This document shows positions 6,748 to 7,845 of a stretch of DNA of 7,845 nt, one piece after another. The translations under genes and the position numbers were made by a program. Within the stretch, counting starts at the first letter, position 1. The number at the start of each line of letters is the position of its first letter. Origin of the DNA: an uncultured Oscillospiraceae bacterium (GTDB taxonomy: Bacteria > Bacillota > Clostridia > Oscillospirales > Acutalibacteraceae); the NCBI GenBank assembly GCA_902489335.1, contig CABTZO010000043.1, positions 1 to 7,845 on the forward strand, in the 5' to 3' direction. The notes beneath the pieces were generated by a model. The model made no database searches. It saw only the letters and a program-made list of their open reading frames with translations, and was not told the DNA's origin.

Positions 6748-6763
6748 GTGAGGAGGATAATGT

Positions 6764-7845
6764 ATGTTACCTGTATTTGCAATTGTCGGCAGACCCAATG
6801 TTGGTAAAAGCACGCTTTTTAACAGATTGATAGGAAAAAGAGTTTCAATCACTCATGACACACCCGGTGTAACAAGAGACAGAATATATGCAAAAGGCGA
6901 ATGGCTTGACAAGCAATTCATTTTAATTGATACCGGAGGCATAGAACCCGGGTTTAAGGGCGAAATGTCTAATCTGATACAAACTCAGGCTGAAATTGCG
7001 ATTGACAGTGCCGATGTCATAATTTTTATGACTGATATCTCGCAGGGTATCACTTCTTCAGATATGCAAATATCAAGTTTGCTAAAAAAAAGCGGGAAAA
7101 ATGTAATTGTAGCAGTAAACAAATGTGACAGTCCCGGAGATCTTCCTCCTGAATATTATGAATTCTATAATCTTTCTTTTCCCGATGTCTTTTCAATTTC
7201 TTCAATTCATGGCTTGGGTACGGGAGATCTTTTAGATAAACTTTTTGAACTCTGTCCTAAAGAGATTCAAAAAGAGGAGGACACCGAACAAATTAAAGTT
7301 GCCGTAATAGGAAAACCAAATGTAGGAAAGTCATCTCTTGTAAATGCAATTTTGGGAGAAAAACGTCATATTGTATCAAGTGTTGCCGGCACAACAAGGG
7401 ATGCAGTTGACAGTTTTATAAAGAACAGTCACGGAGAGTTCATTTTTACGGATACTGCAGGATTACGGCGTAAGAGCAAAGTCAGTGAGGAAATAGAAAA
7501 GTATTCTAATATCAGGGCGAGACTTGCGGTTGAGAGATCCGATGTCTGCGTAATTATGATTGACGCAACCGAAGGATATACAGTTCAAGATTCAAAAGTA
7601 GCGGCTCTTGCTCTTGAAAGCGGTAAAGGTGTCGTAATAGCCGTAAATAAGTGGGATTTAGTGGCAAAAACTACAGATACGATGAAAAAAATGGAAGACA
7701 AGCTTAAAGATAAATTTTCATTTATGTCTTATGCTCCGATAGTTTTCATTTCTGCATTAAAGAATCAGAGACTCGATAATCTTTTTATTAAAATAAAAAA
7801 AGCTGCAGAAAACAACTGTAAAAAAATTCCGACAGGACAATTAAA
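6764..7845 (+). CDS. der: Ribosome-assembly GTPase Der/EngA (3' end outside window)
   Basis: Der is an essential tandem GTPase that acts in late assembly of the 50S subunit. 360 residues of a usual ~440 are present. First G domain: GRPNVGKST (9-17), DTPGVTRDR (32-40), DTGG (56-59) and NKCD (119-122). Second G domain: GKPNVGKSS (183-191), VAGTTRDAVD (207-216), DTAGLRRKSKV (230-240), NKWD (295-298) and SALKNQR (330-336). The frame then runs into IPTGQL (355-360), the start of the C-terminal KH-like domain, and is cut by the window edge; it is not a broken gene. The ATG at 6764 has AGGAGG (6751-6756) 7 nt upstream; an out-of-frame ATG at 6760 leads only to a short ORF. No clear separate promoter is seen, apart from a lone TATAAT at 6698-6703 with a poor -35, so expression may depend on read-through from rpmF. 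Confidence 0.97.
   Translation, partial: MLPVFAIVGRPNVGKSTLFNRLIGKRVSITHDTPGVTRDRIYAKGEWLDKQFILIDTGGIEPGFKGEMSNLIQTQAEIAIDSADVIIFMTDISQGITSSDMQISSLLKKSGKNVIVAVNKCDSPGDLPPEYYEFYNLSFPDVFSISSIHGLGTGDLLDKLFELCPKEIQKEEDTEQIKVAVIGKPNVGKSSLVNAILGEKRHIVSSVAGTTRDAVDSFIKNSHGEFIFTDTAGLRRKSKVSEEIEKYSNIRARLAVERSDVCVIMIDATEGYTVQDSKVAALALESGKGVVIAVNKWDLVAKTTDTMKKMEDKLKDKFSFMSYAPIVFISALKNQRLDNLFIKIKKAAENNCKKIPTGQL

Noticed and set aside
6760..6762. ATG at 6760 as the der start
   Set aside because: It is out of frame with der, only 3 nt from AGGAGG, and leads to a stop after a few codons.

Overview
The window looks like ordinary chromosome from a low-GC, Gram-positive anaerobe of the Clostridia/Tissierellia type. 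The reasons are AT-rich DNA with A/T-rich codon choice, strong AGGAGG-type ribosome-binding sites, consensus sigma-A-like promoters, a Gram-positive-type Orn/Lys/Arg decarboxylase tail, a type III glutamine synthetase and an LCP envelope protein. I cannot name the genus from the sequence alone. There is no tRNA, rRNA, CRISPR array, insertion sequence, phage gene or compositional break.

Layout. (1) Positions 1-423, plus strand: the 3' end of an Orn/Lys/Arg decarboxylase-family gene cut by the window edge. (2) A perfect 14-bp hairpin at 424-463 lies between convergent genes and has T-runs in both directions. (3) On the minus strand, reading 4396 to 466, a compact three-gene operon encodes type III glutamine synthetase (glnN), an LCP (LytR-CpsA-Psr) envelope glycopolymer transferase, and an unrecognised four-helix membrane protein with a very acidic C-terminal tail. 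The gaps are 13 and 30 nt. (4) A divergent control region of about 225 bp (4397-4621) carries a good promoter for glnN on the minus strand and one for pgi on the plus strand. (5) On the plus strand, pgi (glucose-6-phosphate isomerase) is followed 15 nt later by a small P-loop protein of unknown role and then a terminator. (6) rpmF (ribosomal protein L32, zinc-ribbon form, GTG start) sits behind a consensus promoter (TTGACA, 17 bp, TATAAT) with an A/T-rich upstream tract. (7) A short strong hairpin separates rpmF from der (ribosome-assembly GTPase), whose last part, the KH-like domain, runs off the right edge.

How they fit together: the plus-strand right half combines central carbon metabolism (pgi) with translation and ribosome assembly (rpmF, der). 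The minus-strand operon couples ammonia assimilation to an envelope gene and a membrane protein. I see no clear new defence, mobile or biosynthetic system. The points most worth a second look are the charge complementarity of the LCP protein (basic cytoplasmic N-terminus) and its operon neighbour (acidic cytoplasmic tail), the orphan P-loop protein behind pgi, and the hairpin in front of der.
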